This document shows, piece by piece, positions 1 to 9,121 of a DNA stretch of 64,000 bases; positions within the stretch are counted from its first letter, which is position 1, and every line of letters begins with the position of its first letter. Below the pieces are notes generated by a model. The model was not told the DNA's origin. It was given only the letters and a program-made list of their open reading frames with translations, and did no database searches. Origin of the DNA: Microlunatus kandeliicorticis. GTDB lineage: Bacteria > Actinomycetota > Actinomycetes > Propionibacteriales > Propionibacteriaceae. Made by a program: the position numbers and the translations under genes. Location: positions 1 through 64,000 of the forward strand of contig NZ_JACGWT010000001.1 of assembly GCF_014137855.1 (NCBI RefSeq). The letters are read 5' to 3'.

Positions 1-1379
1 GGGGCAGCCCGAGCGCGGTGCGCTGCCGCTCGGCCCGGACGGCGGCCGGCGCCGGGCGCACCGTCTGGTCCGGCGTCACCGCCGCGGTCCGCGCCCGGAC
101 GGCCGGCACCCGGGTCAGCGGCGACGTGCGGCGGCCGGCGAGCGCGTCGGGCGGCGCCGAGCTCGTCGGTGACCGCTTCGCGGCCCTCGCGCAGCCCCCG
201 GGCCAGGAGGGCGACCTCGGCGAGCTTCTGGTCGGCGAAGGCGAGCCAGCCGCGCAGCTCCGGGTCGAGCCCGGTCTCCAGCCCGACGTCGATCGGGACG
301 TGGATCAGCGAGCACGACGGCGCCACATCGAGCCGGCCGACCCGCGGGGCCAGTCGTTCGAGCACGCCCAGCGCCTGGTCGAGATCGGTCCGCCAGACGT
401 TGCGGCCGTCGACCACCCCGGCCACCAGCCGCAGCCCGGCCAGACCGGACGGCGCGTGCTCGCCGGCCAGCCGGTCGAGGTCGGCCGCACCCCGGCCGGT
501 CAGGTCGACGCCCAGCCCGTCGATCCCGCTCGCGACCAGCGGCTCGAGGGCCTCGCCGAGCCGGTCGAAGTAGCCCGCCACCAGCAGCCGGGGACGCCCG
601 GTGACCGCGGACAACCGCCGGTACGTGCCGGCCAGCGCGTCCAGCCCCGCCGGGTCGAGCCCGGTGACGGCGACCGGTTCGTCCAGCTGGACCCACTCCA
701 CCCCGGCGGAGGCCAACCGGCCGAGCAGGTCGGCGTAGACGTCGGTCAGCGGGTCGAGCAGGTCGAGCGGCGTGCCGGAGCCGGCCGGATCGGGCTTGGC
801 CAGGCGCAGGTAGCTGTAGGGGCCGAGCAGCACCGGCCGCGGGCTCAGCCCGAGTTCCTGAGCCTGCGCCACCTGGTTGAGCAGGGCGGCCGGATCGAGC
901 CGGAACCGGGTCGAGCGGCCGAGCTCGGGCACCAGGTAGTGGTAGTTGGTGTCGAACCACTTGGTCAGCTCGAGCGGGGCCAGTTCGGCGGTGCCCCGGG
1001 CGGCCGCGAAGCTCCGGGCCAGCGCGGCGGCGGCCGGGTCGTCCGCGTCGGCGCCGGCCGCGACGTACCGGTCCGGCAGCGCGCCGAGCATCACGGTCAG
1101 GTCGAGGACGTGGTCGTAGAGCGGGTCACCGACCGGGACCTCGGTGATCCCGGCGGCGGCCAACGTCTGCCAGCGCTCGCGGCGCAGGTCGGCGGCCACG
1201 CCGAGCAGCCCGGCGGCGTCGAGCGCGCCGGACCAGTGGCGTTCGAGCGCCCGCTTGAGCTCGCGGCGCCGGCCCTGGCGGGGATAGCCGTGCACGGTCG
1301 GTGCCGCGGCGGCCGCCGCCGGCACCGGGGCGCGGCCGACCGGGCGGTCACCGGGGGTTGTGGGGGTGGGACGGGACAT
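1..1379 (-). CDS. metE: Cobalamin-independent methionine synthase, 5' part, with an apparent frameshift
   Basis: MetE transfers a methyl group from 5-methyltetrahydropteroyltri-glutamate to homocysteine in the cytoplasm. The gene begins at an ATG (1379-1377) with AAGGAG seven bases before it. It reads as the MetE N-terminal barrel, including the segment TKWFDTNYHYLVPE and QLDEPV, and runs off the window edge. About 460 codons are present of the usual 750 or so. Near 146-152, at a GGG run, the homologous frame changes: upstream the reading is AFADQKLAEVALLARGL, while downstream only the next frame gives the typical linker ending in RTALGLP. This is a one-base insertion (or two-base loss), either a sequencing error or a real inactivation. 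A cobalamin riboswitch lies upstream, as expected for a B12-independent enzyme shut off by B12. Confidence 0.9.
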   Translation of the reverse strand, partial: MSRPTPTTPGDRPVGRAPVPAAAAAAPTVHGYPRQGRRRELKRALERHWSGALDAAGLLGVAADLRRERWQTLAAAGITEVPVGDPLYDHVLDLTVMLGALPDRYVAAGADADDPAAAALARSFAAARGTAELAPLELTKWFDTNYHYLVPELGRSTRFRLDPAALLNQVAQAQELGLSPRPVLLGPYSYLRLAKPDPAGSGTPLDLLDPLTDVYADLLGRLASAGVEWVQLDEPVAVTGLDPAGLDALAGTYRRLSAVTGRPRLLVAGYFDRLGEALEPLVASGIDGLGVDLTGRGAADLDRLAGEHAPSGLAGLRLVAGVVDGRNVWRTDLDQALGVLERLAPRVGRLDVAPSCSLIHVPIDVGLETGLDPELRGWLAFADQKLAEVALLARGLREGREAVTDELGAARRARRPPHVAADPGAGRPGADRGGDAGPDGAPGAGRRPGRAAAHRARAA

Positions 1380-1516
1380 CAGGACTCTCCTTCGCGAGCT
1401 CCTGACGGCCTCGGGGACGTCCGCGGGCACGTCGGACGGCGCGCGCAGGCGCGCCGGGACGGCTCCGACCGACCTTCCGCCGAGGTCGCTGCCGGCTGCC
1501 CGGCGGTCGCCGGACA

Positions 1517-1720
1517 GGTCGCTGGCAGGTCTTCGGACTCACGGGCGCGGGCCGTGGGGCCCACCTACTGGCCGTCGCTTCCCAGGACGCAGGCGTCCCA
1601 GTGCTCGTTGACGGCGGTCGTTCCCGTACACCGCTGCGGGGCAGTCCCGGTCTCGCACCGGGTTCCCTCTCTCCTCCCCCGCACCCCGGACTGGCGGCGC
1701 GGCGGAACCAGCAACGCGGA
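1517..1720 (-). promoter_or_regulatory. Cobalamin (B12) riboswitch upstream of metE
   Basis: On the minus strand the B12 box reads GAGTCCGAAGACCTGCCAGC (complement of about 1521-1540). It is preceded by a GGGAAGCGACGG-type segment and, further 5', by CCGGTGCGAGACCGGGACTG followed by CCCCGCAGCGGT (about 1632-1665). GCTGG near 1708-1712 can pair with CCAGC at 1521-1525 to close the outer stem. These are the conserved blocks of the cobalamin aptamer. Between aptamer and metE there is a GGCGCGC/GCGCGCC hairpin (about 1437-1456) that could act in the expression platform. B12 binding is expected to lower metE expression. Confidence 0.93.
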
Positions 1721-1787
1721 CGACCCTACGGTGGCGTGGCCCCGGTGAGCGGACCGTCCCGGAACCGGCAGCGCGGGCTCGGCCGGG

Positions 1788-2489
1788 TCAGGCGAGGGTG
1801 GCCGGAGCCGACTCGCGGCCGCGGCGACGCCGGGCCAGCACGACCTCGACGGCCATCGGGATCAACGAGACCAGCACGATCAGCACCAGCATCGCGTCGA
1901 TGTGCTCGCGGATGAAGGCGATCCGGCCGAGGTAGAAGCCGAGGATCGTCACCCCGGGCGCCCAGATCAGCCCGCCGATGCCCGTGAACAGCATGAACTT
2001 GCGGAAGTCCATCCGGCCGACGCCCGCCGTGAAGGTGACGAAGGTGCGGATGATCGGGACGAACCGGGCCAGGATCAGCGCCCGGTTGCCGTACCGCTCG
2101 TAGAAGTCGTGGGTCTTGGCCACGTACTTGGGGTGGAAGATCCGGCCGGCCAGTCCGCGGCGCTCGCGGAACAGCGGCGGCCCGACCGCGCGGCCGATCC
2201 CGTACCCGCAGGCGTTGCCGGCGATCGCGCAGACGGTCAGCACCGCGCAGACGAAGAACATCGAGTGCGGGATGATCCCGGCGCCGGTGAAGATCCCCAC
2301 GGTGAACAGCAGCGAGTCACCGGGCAGGATCGCGAACAGCCCGCACTCGGCGAAGATGATGAACGCCACGCCCCAGAGCGCGTACGGACCGAACCCCCGG
2401 AGGAGCACCTCGGGGTCCATCCAGGAGGGCAGCAGCAGCGGGACCAGGCCCGCGAGGTGGCCGACGGCGCCGGTGAGGAGGGGCGTCAT
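1788..2489 (-). CDS. DedA family membrane protein
   Basis: This is a 233-residue inner-membrane protein of the DedA/SNARE-associated family. Members support membrane homeostasis and several act as undecaprenyl-phosphate or phospholipid flippases. The family core is visible: FAECGLFAILPGDSLLF near residues 46-62, then the re-entrant-loop region with RFVPIIRTFVTFTAGVGRM around 140-160. Several hydrophobic helices and an Arg-rich C-terminus follow. The ATG at 2489 lies seven bases after a TACCGT hexamer on the minus strand, suggesting a leaderless mRNA. It is divergent from the methyltransferase gene at 2515 and shares its promoter. Substrate cannot be told from sequence. Confidence 0.88.
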   Translation of the reverse strand: MTPLLTGAVGHLAGLVPLLLPSWMDPEVLLRGFGPYALWGVAFIIFAECGLFAILPGDSLLFTVGIFTGAGIIPHSMFFVCAVLTVCAIAGNACGYGIGRAVGPPLFRERRGLAGRIFHPKYVAKTHDFYERYGNRALILARFVPIIRTFVTFTAGVGRMDFRKFMLFTGIGGLIWAPGVTILGFYLGRIAFIREHIDAMLVLIVLVSLIPMAVEVVLARRRRGRESAPATLA

Positions 2490-2514
2490 GGCTCAGACGG
2501 TACCGTCGCGGAGC
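2490..2514. promoter_or_regulatory. Divergent promoter with palindromic -10 (ACGGTACCGT)
   Basis: The palindrome ACGGTACCGT at 2497-2506 reads as TACCGT on both strands. On the minus strand it ends seven bases before the dedA ATG (2489). On the plus strand it ends eight bases before the GTG at 2515. Both distances match the -10-to-start spacing of other apparently leaderless genes here. The site therefore looks like two overlapping -10 elements driving both genes without 5' leaders. Confidence 0.55.
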
Positions 2515-3225
2515 GTGGCAGACGACTCGGCGAGCGCAGCACCCCCGCACCAGGGAGTCCCCTCCGAGCCGCCGACCGCCGGCGCGGAACGGCCGCCGCT
2601 CGACGAGGACACCATGGCCCGCGCGGTCGAGCACGGCGTGGGACCGCACCCGCAGCCGTGGCCCGACGACCCGCGGCTCGACCCCGAGCTGCTGGCCGGC
2701 GGCGACCGGCGGAACGTGGTCGACCGCTACCGCTACTGGCGGCTGGAGGCGATCGTCGCCGACCTCGACGCCACCCGGCTGCCGCTGCGGATCGCCATCC
2801 AGAACTGGGAGCACGACTTCAACATCGGCTCGATCGTCCGGACCGCGAACGCCTTCAACGTGACCGGGGTGCACGTGGTCGGACGGCGGCGCTGGAACCG
2901 TCGCGGCGCGATGGTCACCGACCGTTACCTGCAGGTCCACCACCACCCCGACGTCGCGGACCTGGCCGGCTTCCTGGCCGCCCACGGGTCGGTGCCGGTC
3001 GGGGTGGACAACCTGCCGGGGGCGGTGCCGCTGGAGACCGCCGAGCTGCCCGAGCACGCCTGTCTGGTCTTCGGCTCCGAGGGCCCGGGGCTGACCGACG
3101 AGATGGTGGAGGTCTGCGACCGGCTGGTCGCCATCACCCAGTACGGCTCGACCCGCTCGATCAACGCCGGCGCGGCCGCAGCCATCGCGATGTACCACTG
3201 GGCGCTCCGCTGGGCCCCACGCTGA
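2515..3225 (+). CDS. SpoU/TrmH-family RNA 2'-O-methyltransferase
   Basis: The product is predicted to methylate a ribose 2'-OH in tRNA or rRNA using S-adenosylmethionine. All three SpoU (SPOUT, trefoil-knot) motifs are present: N-IGSIVRTANAF with the catalytic Arg (motif 1), LVFGSEGPGLTDEM (motif 2) and QYGSTRSINAGAAAAIAMY (motif 3). The body is about 236 residues with an acidic, Pro-rich N-terminal extension. The GTG at 2515 is preferred because TACCGT lies eight bases upstream; an ATG at 2488 would add nine residues and overlap the dedA start. The target nucleotide is unknown. Confidence 0.88.
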   Translation: MADDSASAAPPHQGVPSEPPTAGAERPPLDEDTMARAVEHGVGPHPQPWPDDPRLDPELLAGGDRRNVVDRYRYWRLEAIVADLDATRLPLRIAIQNWEHDFNIGSIVRTANAFNVTGVHVVGRRRWNRRGAMVTDRYLQVHHHPDVADLAGFLAAHGSVPVGVDNLPGAVPLETAELPEHACLVFGSEGPGLTDEMVEVCDRLVAITQYGSTRSINAGAAAAIAMYHWALRWAPR

Positions 3226-3251
3226 TGCGCGCTGAGCCCGTGCTCCGACGC

Positions 3252-3428
3252 GCGCTGAGCCTGTCGAAGCGCCGGGTAGCACGCGCGCTGAGCCTGTCGA
3301 AGCGTCGGGGAGCACGCGCGCTGAGCCTGTCGAAGCGCGGGTGAGCGCGCTGAGCCTGTCGAAGCGCGGGTGAGCGCGCTGAGCCTGTCGAAGCGCCGGG
3401 TAGCACGCGCGCTGAGCCTGTCGAAGCG
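3252..3428. repeat. Six-copy cluster of the GCGCTGAGCCTGTCGAAGCG repeat
   Basis: Exact 20-bp copies occur at 3252, 3285, 3318, 3347, 3376 and 3409, all in one orientation, with 9-13 bp of variable spacer such as CCGGGTAGCAC. A degenerate copy precedes them near 3229. The cluster fills the 210 bp between the 3' ends of two convergent genes. The same unit recurs near 43.6, 54.0, 57.6 and 60.2 kb. Confidence 0.95.
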
Positions 3429-3435
3429 CCCCGGC

Positions 3436-4269
3436 TCAACCCGAGGGCCGCTGGGCCAGCAGCACCGTGGTCTCGCGGTCGTCGTCGCGCTCGAGCCGGG
3501 GCTCCAGCCCGGCCGCCCGGGCCGCGGCCAGCGCCGCCGGCCCCTGCGCCTCGGCCACCTCGACCAGCACCGTGCCGCCGGGCGCCAGCCAGTCCGCGGC
3601 GCCGGTGAGCACCCGGCGGGCGGCGTCGAGCCCGTCGGCCCCGCCGTCGAGGGCGGCGCGGGCCTCGTGGTCGCGCGCCTCGGGCGGCATCAGGCCGATC
3701 GCCGCGGTCGGCACGTAGGGGACGTTGGCGGTCAGCACCGCCACCCGGCCGCGGTCCGCCACCGGGAGCGGCGCGAACAGGTCGCCGGTGAGCACCCGCG
3801 CGTCGGCCCCGGCCAGGTTGCGCGCCGCGCACCCGGTGGCGGCCGGGTCGACGTCGGCGGCGAGCACCCGCAGCCCGGGCACCCGGGCGGCCACCGCGGC
3901 GGCGATCGCCCCGACACCGCAGCACAGGTCGAGCAGCAGCGCGTCGTGCCCCGCGTCGCGGACGAGCCCGGTCGCGCGGTCCACCAGGGCGGCCGTCCGC
4001 TGCCGGGGCACGAACACCCCGGGGGCCACCGCGAGCCGGAGTCCGCAGAACTCGACCCAGCCGAGCACCTGCTCGAGCGGTTCGCCGGCCATCCGCCGGA
4101 CGACCAGCGCCTCTCGGGCCCCCGGGTCGGGGGCTGCCGCGAGCAGCAGGTCGGCCTCCTCCTCGGCGAAGACGCTCCCGGTCGACCGGAGCCGGGCCGC
4201 CAGCGCGTCGCGTGCGCTCACCGCCCTGCGCGTCCCCGCGGGCGGTCCGGCGGCGGTGTCGTCGGGCAC
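3436..4269 (-). CDS. PrmC/HemK-related protein N5-glutamine methyltransferase paralog
   Basis: This is an SAM-dependent methyltransferase of 277 residues in the HemK/PrmC superfamily. Seen features are a helical N-terminal part, FVPRQRTAALVD (family motif before the SAM domain), LLLDLCCGVGAIA (SAM-binding motif I) and NVPYVP in place of the NPPY of true PrmC. The NVPY variant marks the PrmC-related actinobacterial subfamily and not the release-factor methylase itself. The GTG at 4269 has GGAGGTGG just upstream and is preferred over an ATG at 4371 that would run into the divergent promoter. Its substrate is not known; release factors are the nearest guess. Confidence 0.8.
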   Translation of the reverse strand: MPDDTAAGPPAGTRRAVSARDALAARLRSTGSVFAEEEADLLLAAAPDPGAREALVVRRMAGEPLEQVLGWVEFCGLRLAVAPGVFVPRQRTAALVDRATGLVRDAGHDALLLDLCCGVGAIAAAVAARVPGLRVLAADVDPAATGCAARNLAGADARVLTGDLFAPLPVADRGRVAVLTANVPYVPTAAIGLMPPEARDHEARAALDGGADGLDAARRVLTGAADWLAPGGTVLVEVAEAQGPAALAAARAAGLEPRLERDDDRETTVLLAQRPSG

Positions 4270-4287
4270 CCGCACCACCTCCGGCGT

Positions 4288-4306
4288 ACTGGTATGGTCT
4301 GGTCTG
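4288..4306 (+). promoter_or_regulatory. Possible promoter/operator of the GntR gene
   Basis: ACTGGTATGGTCTGGTCTG contains a TATGGT hexamer (4293-4298) and repeated TGGTC half-sites. UTRA-domain GntR regulators such as NagR/DasR recognise TGGTCTAGACCA-like sites, so this may be an autoregulatory operator. The match is partial and no full palindrome is present. Confidence 0.3.
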
Positions 4307-4351
4307 CACCGGCCGCGGGGCCGCTGCGCTCGGAGGCGAAGGAGCTCGACG

Positions 4352-5134
4352 GTGGATGCCGGTCTGCGCACGGACGAGCCGGACGGCTACCCGGGAAGCT
4401 ATCGGATCGACCGCCCGATCGGCGCCGCCACCAAGCGCTCACAGGTCCGGGCCATCCTCGAGCAGATGATCGACGGCGAGCTGCACCCCGGCGACGCGAT
4501 CCCCAGCGAACGCGTGCTGGTCGACCGGCTCGGGGTCAGCCGGGTCACCATCCGGCAGGCGATCGCCGACCTGGTCGACAACGGCGCGCTCGAGCGCGTG
4601 CACGGCAAGGGCACCTACGTCACCGGCCCGCAGATCGACTCCCGGCTGCACCTCACCTCGTTCTCGCGCGAGATGCGCGACCGCGGGCTGATCCCGGCCA
4701 CCGTGGTGCTCTCGGCCAGCGAGCAGCAGGCCGACGACGACACCGCCTACGCGCTACGGATCCGTCCGGGACGGCCGATCATCCGGGTCGAGCGGCTCCG
4801 GACCGCCGACGGCACCCCGATGGCCTACGAGATCGGCTACTACCCCTCGGCGCTGTTCCCCGGGCTGCTCGAGCGCGAGCTCGGCGCGCTCTACGACGTG
4901 TTCGCCTCCGAGTACGGCGTGGTGGTGACCAGCGCCGAGCAGACCGTCCGCGCCGAGTCGGCCGACGCCCACCAGGCCCGGATCCTCGGGGTGGCCAAGC
5001 GCGCCCCGCTGCTCGTCCAGGAGCGGGTCACCTACGCCGGCGAGCGCGCCGTCGAGCTGGCCAGCTCGGCCTACCGGGCCGACCGCTACCGGATCCACAT
5101 GGCCATCACCCCGCGCGGCGCGCGGGAGAACTGA
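4352..5134 (+). CDS. GntR-family transcriptional regulator with UTRA domain (HutC/NagR type)
   Basis: This is a 260-residue cytoplasmic DNA-binding regulator. Residues about 27-95 form the GntR winged helix, with IPSERVLVDRLGVSRVTIRQA as the recognition segment and GKGTYV as the wing. Residues about 105-255 form a UTRA ligand-binding domain (LHLTSFSREMRDRG; PIIRVERLRTADGTPMAYE). UTRA proteins usually sense phosphorylated sugars or small acids. The GTG at 4352 has AAGGAG seven bases upstream. No obvious target operon lies next to it: downstream genes are a small membrane protein and fbaA. The ligand cannot be inferred. Confidence 0.87.
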   Translation: MDAGLRTDEPDGYPGSYRIDRPIGAATKRSQVRAILEQMIDGELHPGDAIPSERVLVDRLGVSRVTIRQAIADLVDNGALERVHGKGTYVTGPQIDSRLHLTSFSREMRDRGLIPATVVLSASEQQADDDTAYALRIRPGRPIIRVERLRTADGTPMAYEIGYYPSALFPGLLERELGALYDVFASEYGVVVTSAEQTVRAESADAHQARILGVAKRAPLLVQERVTYAGERAVELASSAYRADRYRIHMAITPRGAREN

Positions 5135-5150
5135 CCGGCCGGAGCAGGCG

Positions 5151-5666
5151 GTGGAGGAGTTCGTCGCGCCGTACGACCCCGGCCCGACCCACGAGCGGAT
5201 CGCCCGCTACCGCGGCTGGTTCCGCGGCCGGCTGATCGGGGTGGCCATCACCCTGGTGCTGGTGCTGGTCATCGGGTTCACCCAGCGCAAGGCGCTCGGG
5301 ACCGCCGCGTTCACCGTCGGGTCGGTGCTGGTGGTGGGGCTGTCGGCGGCGGCCGCACTGGTGCTCTACCTGCTCTACCGCCGCACCCGGGGACCGCTGG
5401 CCACGATCGGCACCGGGACCGCGCTGCGGATCGACCGGGCCGGGGTCGAGCTGGCCGGTCAGCCGGTCGGGTGGGCCGAGCTGACCGGGTTCGCGGTCCG
5501 CCCGGGCGCCTGGGGGCTGAGCCCGGTGCTCGAGGTCACCGGCCCGCGCGGCAGCGTCCGGCTGCCGCTCGACCAGGTCGGTGCGCCGCCGGCCAGCATC
5601 GACTCCGCGGCCCGTGCCTTCTCCGGCGGCCGGCGCGGTCTGGACCTGTCCGCGCTCGACAACTGA
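5151..5666 (+). CDS. Small two-helix membrane protein, function unknown
   Basis: A 171-residue protein with a short charged N-terminus, two strongly hydrophobic segments (about 29-45 and 52-77) and a soluble C-terminal half. The latter is rich in beta-type sequence (LRIDRAGVELAGQPVGWAEL), resembling the PH-like domain of actinobacterial membrane proteins; this is inference. The GTG at 5151 follows GGAG by nine bases and lies 16 bp after the GntR stop, so it is probably cotranscribed with it. No family is confidently recognised. Confidence 0.7.
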   Translation: MEEFVAPYDPGPTHERIARYRGWFRGRLIGVAITLVLVLVIGFTQRKALGTAAFTVGSVLVVGLSAAAALVLYLLYRRTRGPLATIGTGTALRIDRAGVELAGQPVGWAELTGFAVRPGAWGLSPVLEVTGPRGSVRLPLDQVGAPPASIDSAARAFSGGRRGLDLSALDN

Positions 5667-5698
5667 GAGGCGGGCGAGCCCGACCGGCGGCTGCGCGA

Positions 5699-5704
5699 GA
5701 TAAT
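5699..5704 (+). promoter_or_regulatory. Probable -10 element of fbaA
   Basis: GATAAT lies about 90 bp before the fbaA ATG in a stretch that is less GC-rich than its surroundings. It resembles TATAAT. No clear -35 hexamer is visible at the right distance, so a leader of about 85 nt is only suggested. Confidence 0.4.
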
Positions 5705-5795
5705 TGCCGAGGCCGAGACAGCACACGAGACATCCGACGAACGAGCCAGGCTGGTGGACCAGGCTGGCGCACCCAGCAGACGAAAGCGAGACACC

Positions 5796-6817
<1,022 letters not shown>

Positions 6818-6821
<4 letters not shown>

Positions 6822-7894
6822 GCGACCGCCAGGGGTCCGGCTCCGCGGACGGAACGCACGTCCCGCGGAGCCGGGTCTGGGTCGGGGACCGGGTGGTGGC
6901 CGAGGACGTCGCCGGCCCGGAGACCGCCGACCTGCTGCACCACGAGGCGGACGCCTGTGCGTGGGCGGTCGTCGATCCGTCCGACCACGAGCGGATCGGC
7001 GGCGTGATCGACAAGTTCGGGCTCGACGAGTGGGTCCGTCGCGACCTGCTCGGTCATGATCACCACCCGGAGCCGGACCGGCTGGCCGCGCTCGGTCCCG
7101 AGCGCGCCGCCGGGCGTCCGCAGGTCAAGTACGAGGAGTTCGGTGACGTCCGGCTGGTGATCACCGCGGCCACCGAGCTGCCCGAGCAGCCACGGGGCCG
7201 GGACGCGCTCGACGTCCGCCGGGTGGCGATGGTGATCACCCCGCGGCTGCTGCTGGTGGTGGCCGGTCCCGAGGACGCCGACGAGCTCGGCCGGCACCTG
7301 GTCGCCGCCCAGTCGCGGCTCGGTCCCGGCGGCACCGAACGGGCGGCCCAGGCCGTCCTGCACGGGCTGTCGAGCGGCTACTTCACCGTGGTGCAGGCGA
7401 TCGAGGACGCCGGCGACGAGCTGGCCGACGCGCTCTTCGACCTGCAACCGCTGAGCCGGGAGGAGAAGGGCACCGCCTTCCGGCTGCGGCGCACGGTCAC
7501 CGAGCTCCGCCGGGTGACCGTGCCGATGCGCGAGGTGGTCGAGGGGCTCGGGCAGAGCAGCGCGGAGGAGCCGGGCAGCATCTCGCGGAGCTGGAACCTG
7601 CTGATCGAGCACCAGACCTCGGTCTCGGCCGCCGCCGACGACCTGCGCGACAGCCTGGGCGCGCTGTTCGACACCAGCCTCGCCTTCGACGACTCGCGGA
7701 TGAACGAGGTGATGAAGAAGCTGACCGGGTGGGCGGCGATCGTCGCCGTGCCCACCCTGGTCAGCGGCTTCGCCGGGATGAACGTGCCCTTCTGGGGCAA
7801 CGGTCACGCCACCGGCTTCTACGTCTACCTCGCGATCATGGCGGTGGCCTGCGTGAGCCTCTACGTGGTCTTCAAGCGGCTGGAGTGGATCTGA
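6818..7894 (+). CDS. CorA-type divalent metal (Mg2+) transporter
   Basis: A 358-residue inner-membrane channel of the CorA family. It has a long acidic cytoplasmic domain, a helical region ending in MNEVMKKLTGWAAI, TM1 closing with the signature GFAGMNVPFWG, and TM2 (FYVYLAIMAVACVSLYVVF) with a short basic tail. The GMN signature and two C-terminal helices are diagnostic; Mg2+ is the usual substrate, but Co2+, Ni2+ or Zn2+ export variants exist. The GTG at 6818 overlaps the fbaA stop (GTGA), implying translational coupling. Its 3' end overlaps the convergent gene at 7872 by 23 bp. Confidence 0.9.
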
Positions 7895-8201
7895 TCCCGC
7901 CGACCGCCCGGACCACGCCGGGCCCGGCCAGCGTGGCGGTGGCCCGCAACCGCCGGCCCAGCAGCCCGTCGGGCCGCTGACCGCCCAGCCGGTCGTCGTC
8001 CAGGGCCTCGCGGTCGACGGCGAGCTCCAACACCCCGCCCTGGTCGGCGACCCGCCGGGTCACCAGGTCGGGGAACCCGGCCACCGGCCCGGTCCGCTCG
8101 ACCCGGAGGGTGACCAGCTCCCACCGGTCCACGCCGGGGTGCGGTGCGTGCGCGGTCACGACGCCCTCGACGTCGGTGCGGTTCTCGCGGGCGACGACCA
8201 T
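7872..8201 (-). CDS. Small protein of the ATP-grasp/M6 protease unit, unknown function
   Basis: The product has 109 residues, no signal peptide and no membrane segment. The sequence is of beta-rich character (WELVTLRVERTGPVAGF; RLRATATLAGPG) with many Arg and Asp. No family is recognised. The ATG at 8201 lies inside the 3' end of the ATP-grasp gene (46-bp overlap) and has a strong GGAAGGAGGG site. It is thus the last gene of a four-gene minus-strand unit. The stop lies within the convergent CorA gene. A role as accessory or substrate-recognition protein for the ligase is possible but is only inference from position. Confidence 0.7.
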   Translation of the reverse strand: MVVARENRTDVEGVVTAHAPHPGVDRWELVTLRVERTGPVAGFPDLVTRRVADQGGVLELAVDREALDDDRLGGQRPDGLLGRRLRATATLAGPGVVRAVGGIRSTPAA

Positions 8202-9121
8202 CGCGTCCCTCCTTCCCCGGCGCCGGCCAGGTGGTCGACCAGCGACTCGCTGATCGGTTGCCCGGTGTGCGACTCGAAGAAGCTGTACCCGGGCATCGGG
8301 TTGACCTCGAAGCACACCCAGACTCCGTCCGGGGTGCGCCGCAGGTCGAGCCCGGCCAGCGGCAGGTCGAGCGCGGCCGCCAACCGGACGCACCGCTCGG
8401 CCACCTCCGGAGGCAGCGCGGTGGCGGTGAGCACCGCCTCCTCGCCGTCGCGGCCGGCGTAGCGGTAGTCGGTCGCCGCGGTCTCGACGGCGGTGGCGAA
8501 CACCCGCTCGCCCACCACGTGCACCCGGATGTCGACGCCGGGCACCAGCGCCTGGAACTGGGTGGGCAGGTTCCGAACCCGGTCGAGCCGGTCGAGGTAG
8601 CCGCGGTCGAGCCGCCGGACGATCGAGCGGACCCCGCTGACCGACTTGAACACCACCGCCCCGTGGGCGTCGGCGAACGCCCGGACCGCGTCCGGGTCGC
8701 TGCTCACCAGCGTCTCCGGCACCGCGAACCCGGCCTCCGCGATCAGCTGCGCCTGGAACGGCTTCGAGCTGTTCGAGGCCATCGCCACCGGCCGGTTGAC
8801 CACCCGGACCGGTGCGGTGTCCAGCCACTCGACGGTGAGGTCGACCAACCGGGCGTCGCGCTCGCCCCGTCGCGGGTCGCCGGGAGCCGGGACCGGGCTC
8901 AGCGGCCGCGCGTACACCGCGGTCACCCGCTCGAGCTCGACCCGGCGACCGTCGACCACGAACGCGCCGCGCAGCCCGCCGTCCTCGTCGCCCGCCAGCA
9001 CCAGGTCGGTCCCGGCGGTGGCGCGCTGGTCGACCACGAGGTGGTCGAGGCCGCGGTCCGCGGCGGCCCGCACGGCGCGGACCAGCGGCGGGTCGTCGCC
9101 GTACCCGAAGAAGACGATCAT
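8156..9121 (-). CDS. RimK-like ATP-grasp ligase
   Basis: A 321-residue ATP-grasp enzyme predicted to activate a carboxylate as acyl phosphate and join it to an amine or hydroxyl. N-terminal pre-ATP-grasp domain: MIVFFGYGDDP to VVNRP. ATP-grasp fold: VVFKSVSG (ATP-binding Lys near residue 160), the hinge LVPGVDIRVHVVG as in RimK, and LAGLDLRRTPDGVWVCFEVNPMPG with the Mg-binding Glu and Asn. All expected catalytic positions are present. The ATG overlaps the stop of the upstream degenerate paralog (ATGA). Relatives include alpha-glutamate ligases and graspetide (omega-ester peptide) macrocyclases. The neighbouring protease suggests a protein or peptide target. Confidence 0.85.
   Translation of the reverse strand: MIVFFGYGDDPPLVRAVRAAADRGLDHLVVDQRATAGTDLVLAGDEDGGLRGAFVVDGRRVELERVTAVYARPLSPVPAPGDPRRGERDARLVDLTVEWLDTAPVRVVNRPVAMASNSSKPFQAQLIAEAGFAVPETLVSSDPDAVRAFADAHGAVVFKSVSGVRSIVRRLDRGYLDRLDRVRNLPTQFQALVPGVDIRVHVVGERVFATAVETAATDYRYAGRDGEEAVLTATALPPEVAERCVRLAAALDLPLAGLDLRRTPDGVWVCFEVNPMPGYSFFESHTGQPISESLVDHLAGAGEGGTRWSSPARTAPTSRAS

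Noticed and set aside
18-1748. Long open frame of 576 codons on the plus strand opposite metE
   Set aside because: Arg/Gly/Pro-rich composition with no domain, lying antisense to metE and its riboswitch; it is a product of high GC.
2488-2490. ATG at 2488 as the start of the TrmH-type gene
   Set aside because: It would overlap the dedA start codon and precede the likely -10; GTG 2515 fits better.
3252-3428. Possible CRISPR array
   Set aside because: The repeats are 20 bp, the spacers 9-13 bp and similar to one another, and no cas genes are present; the same unit recurs in other gaps.
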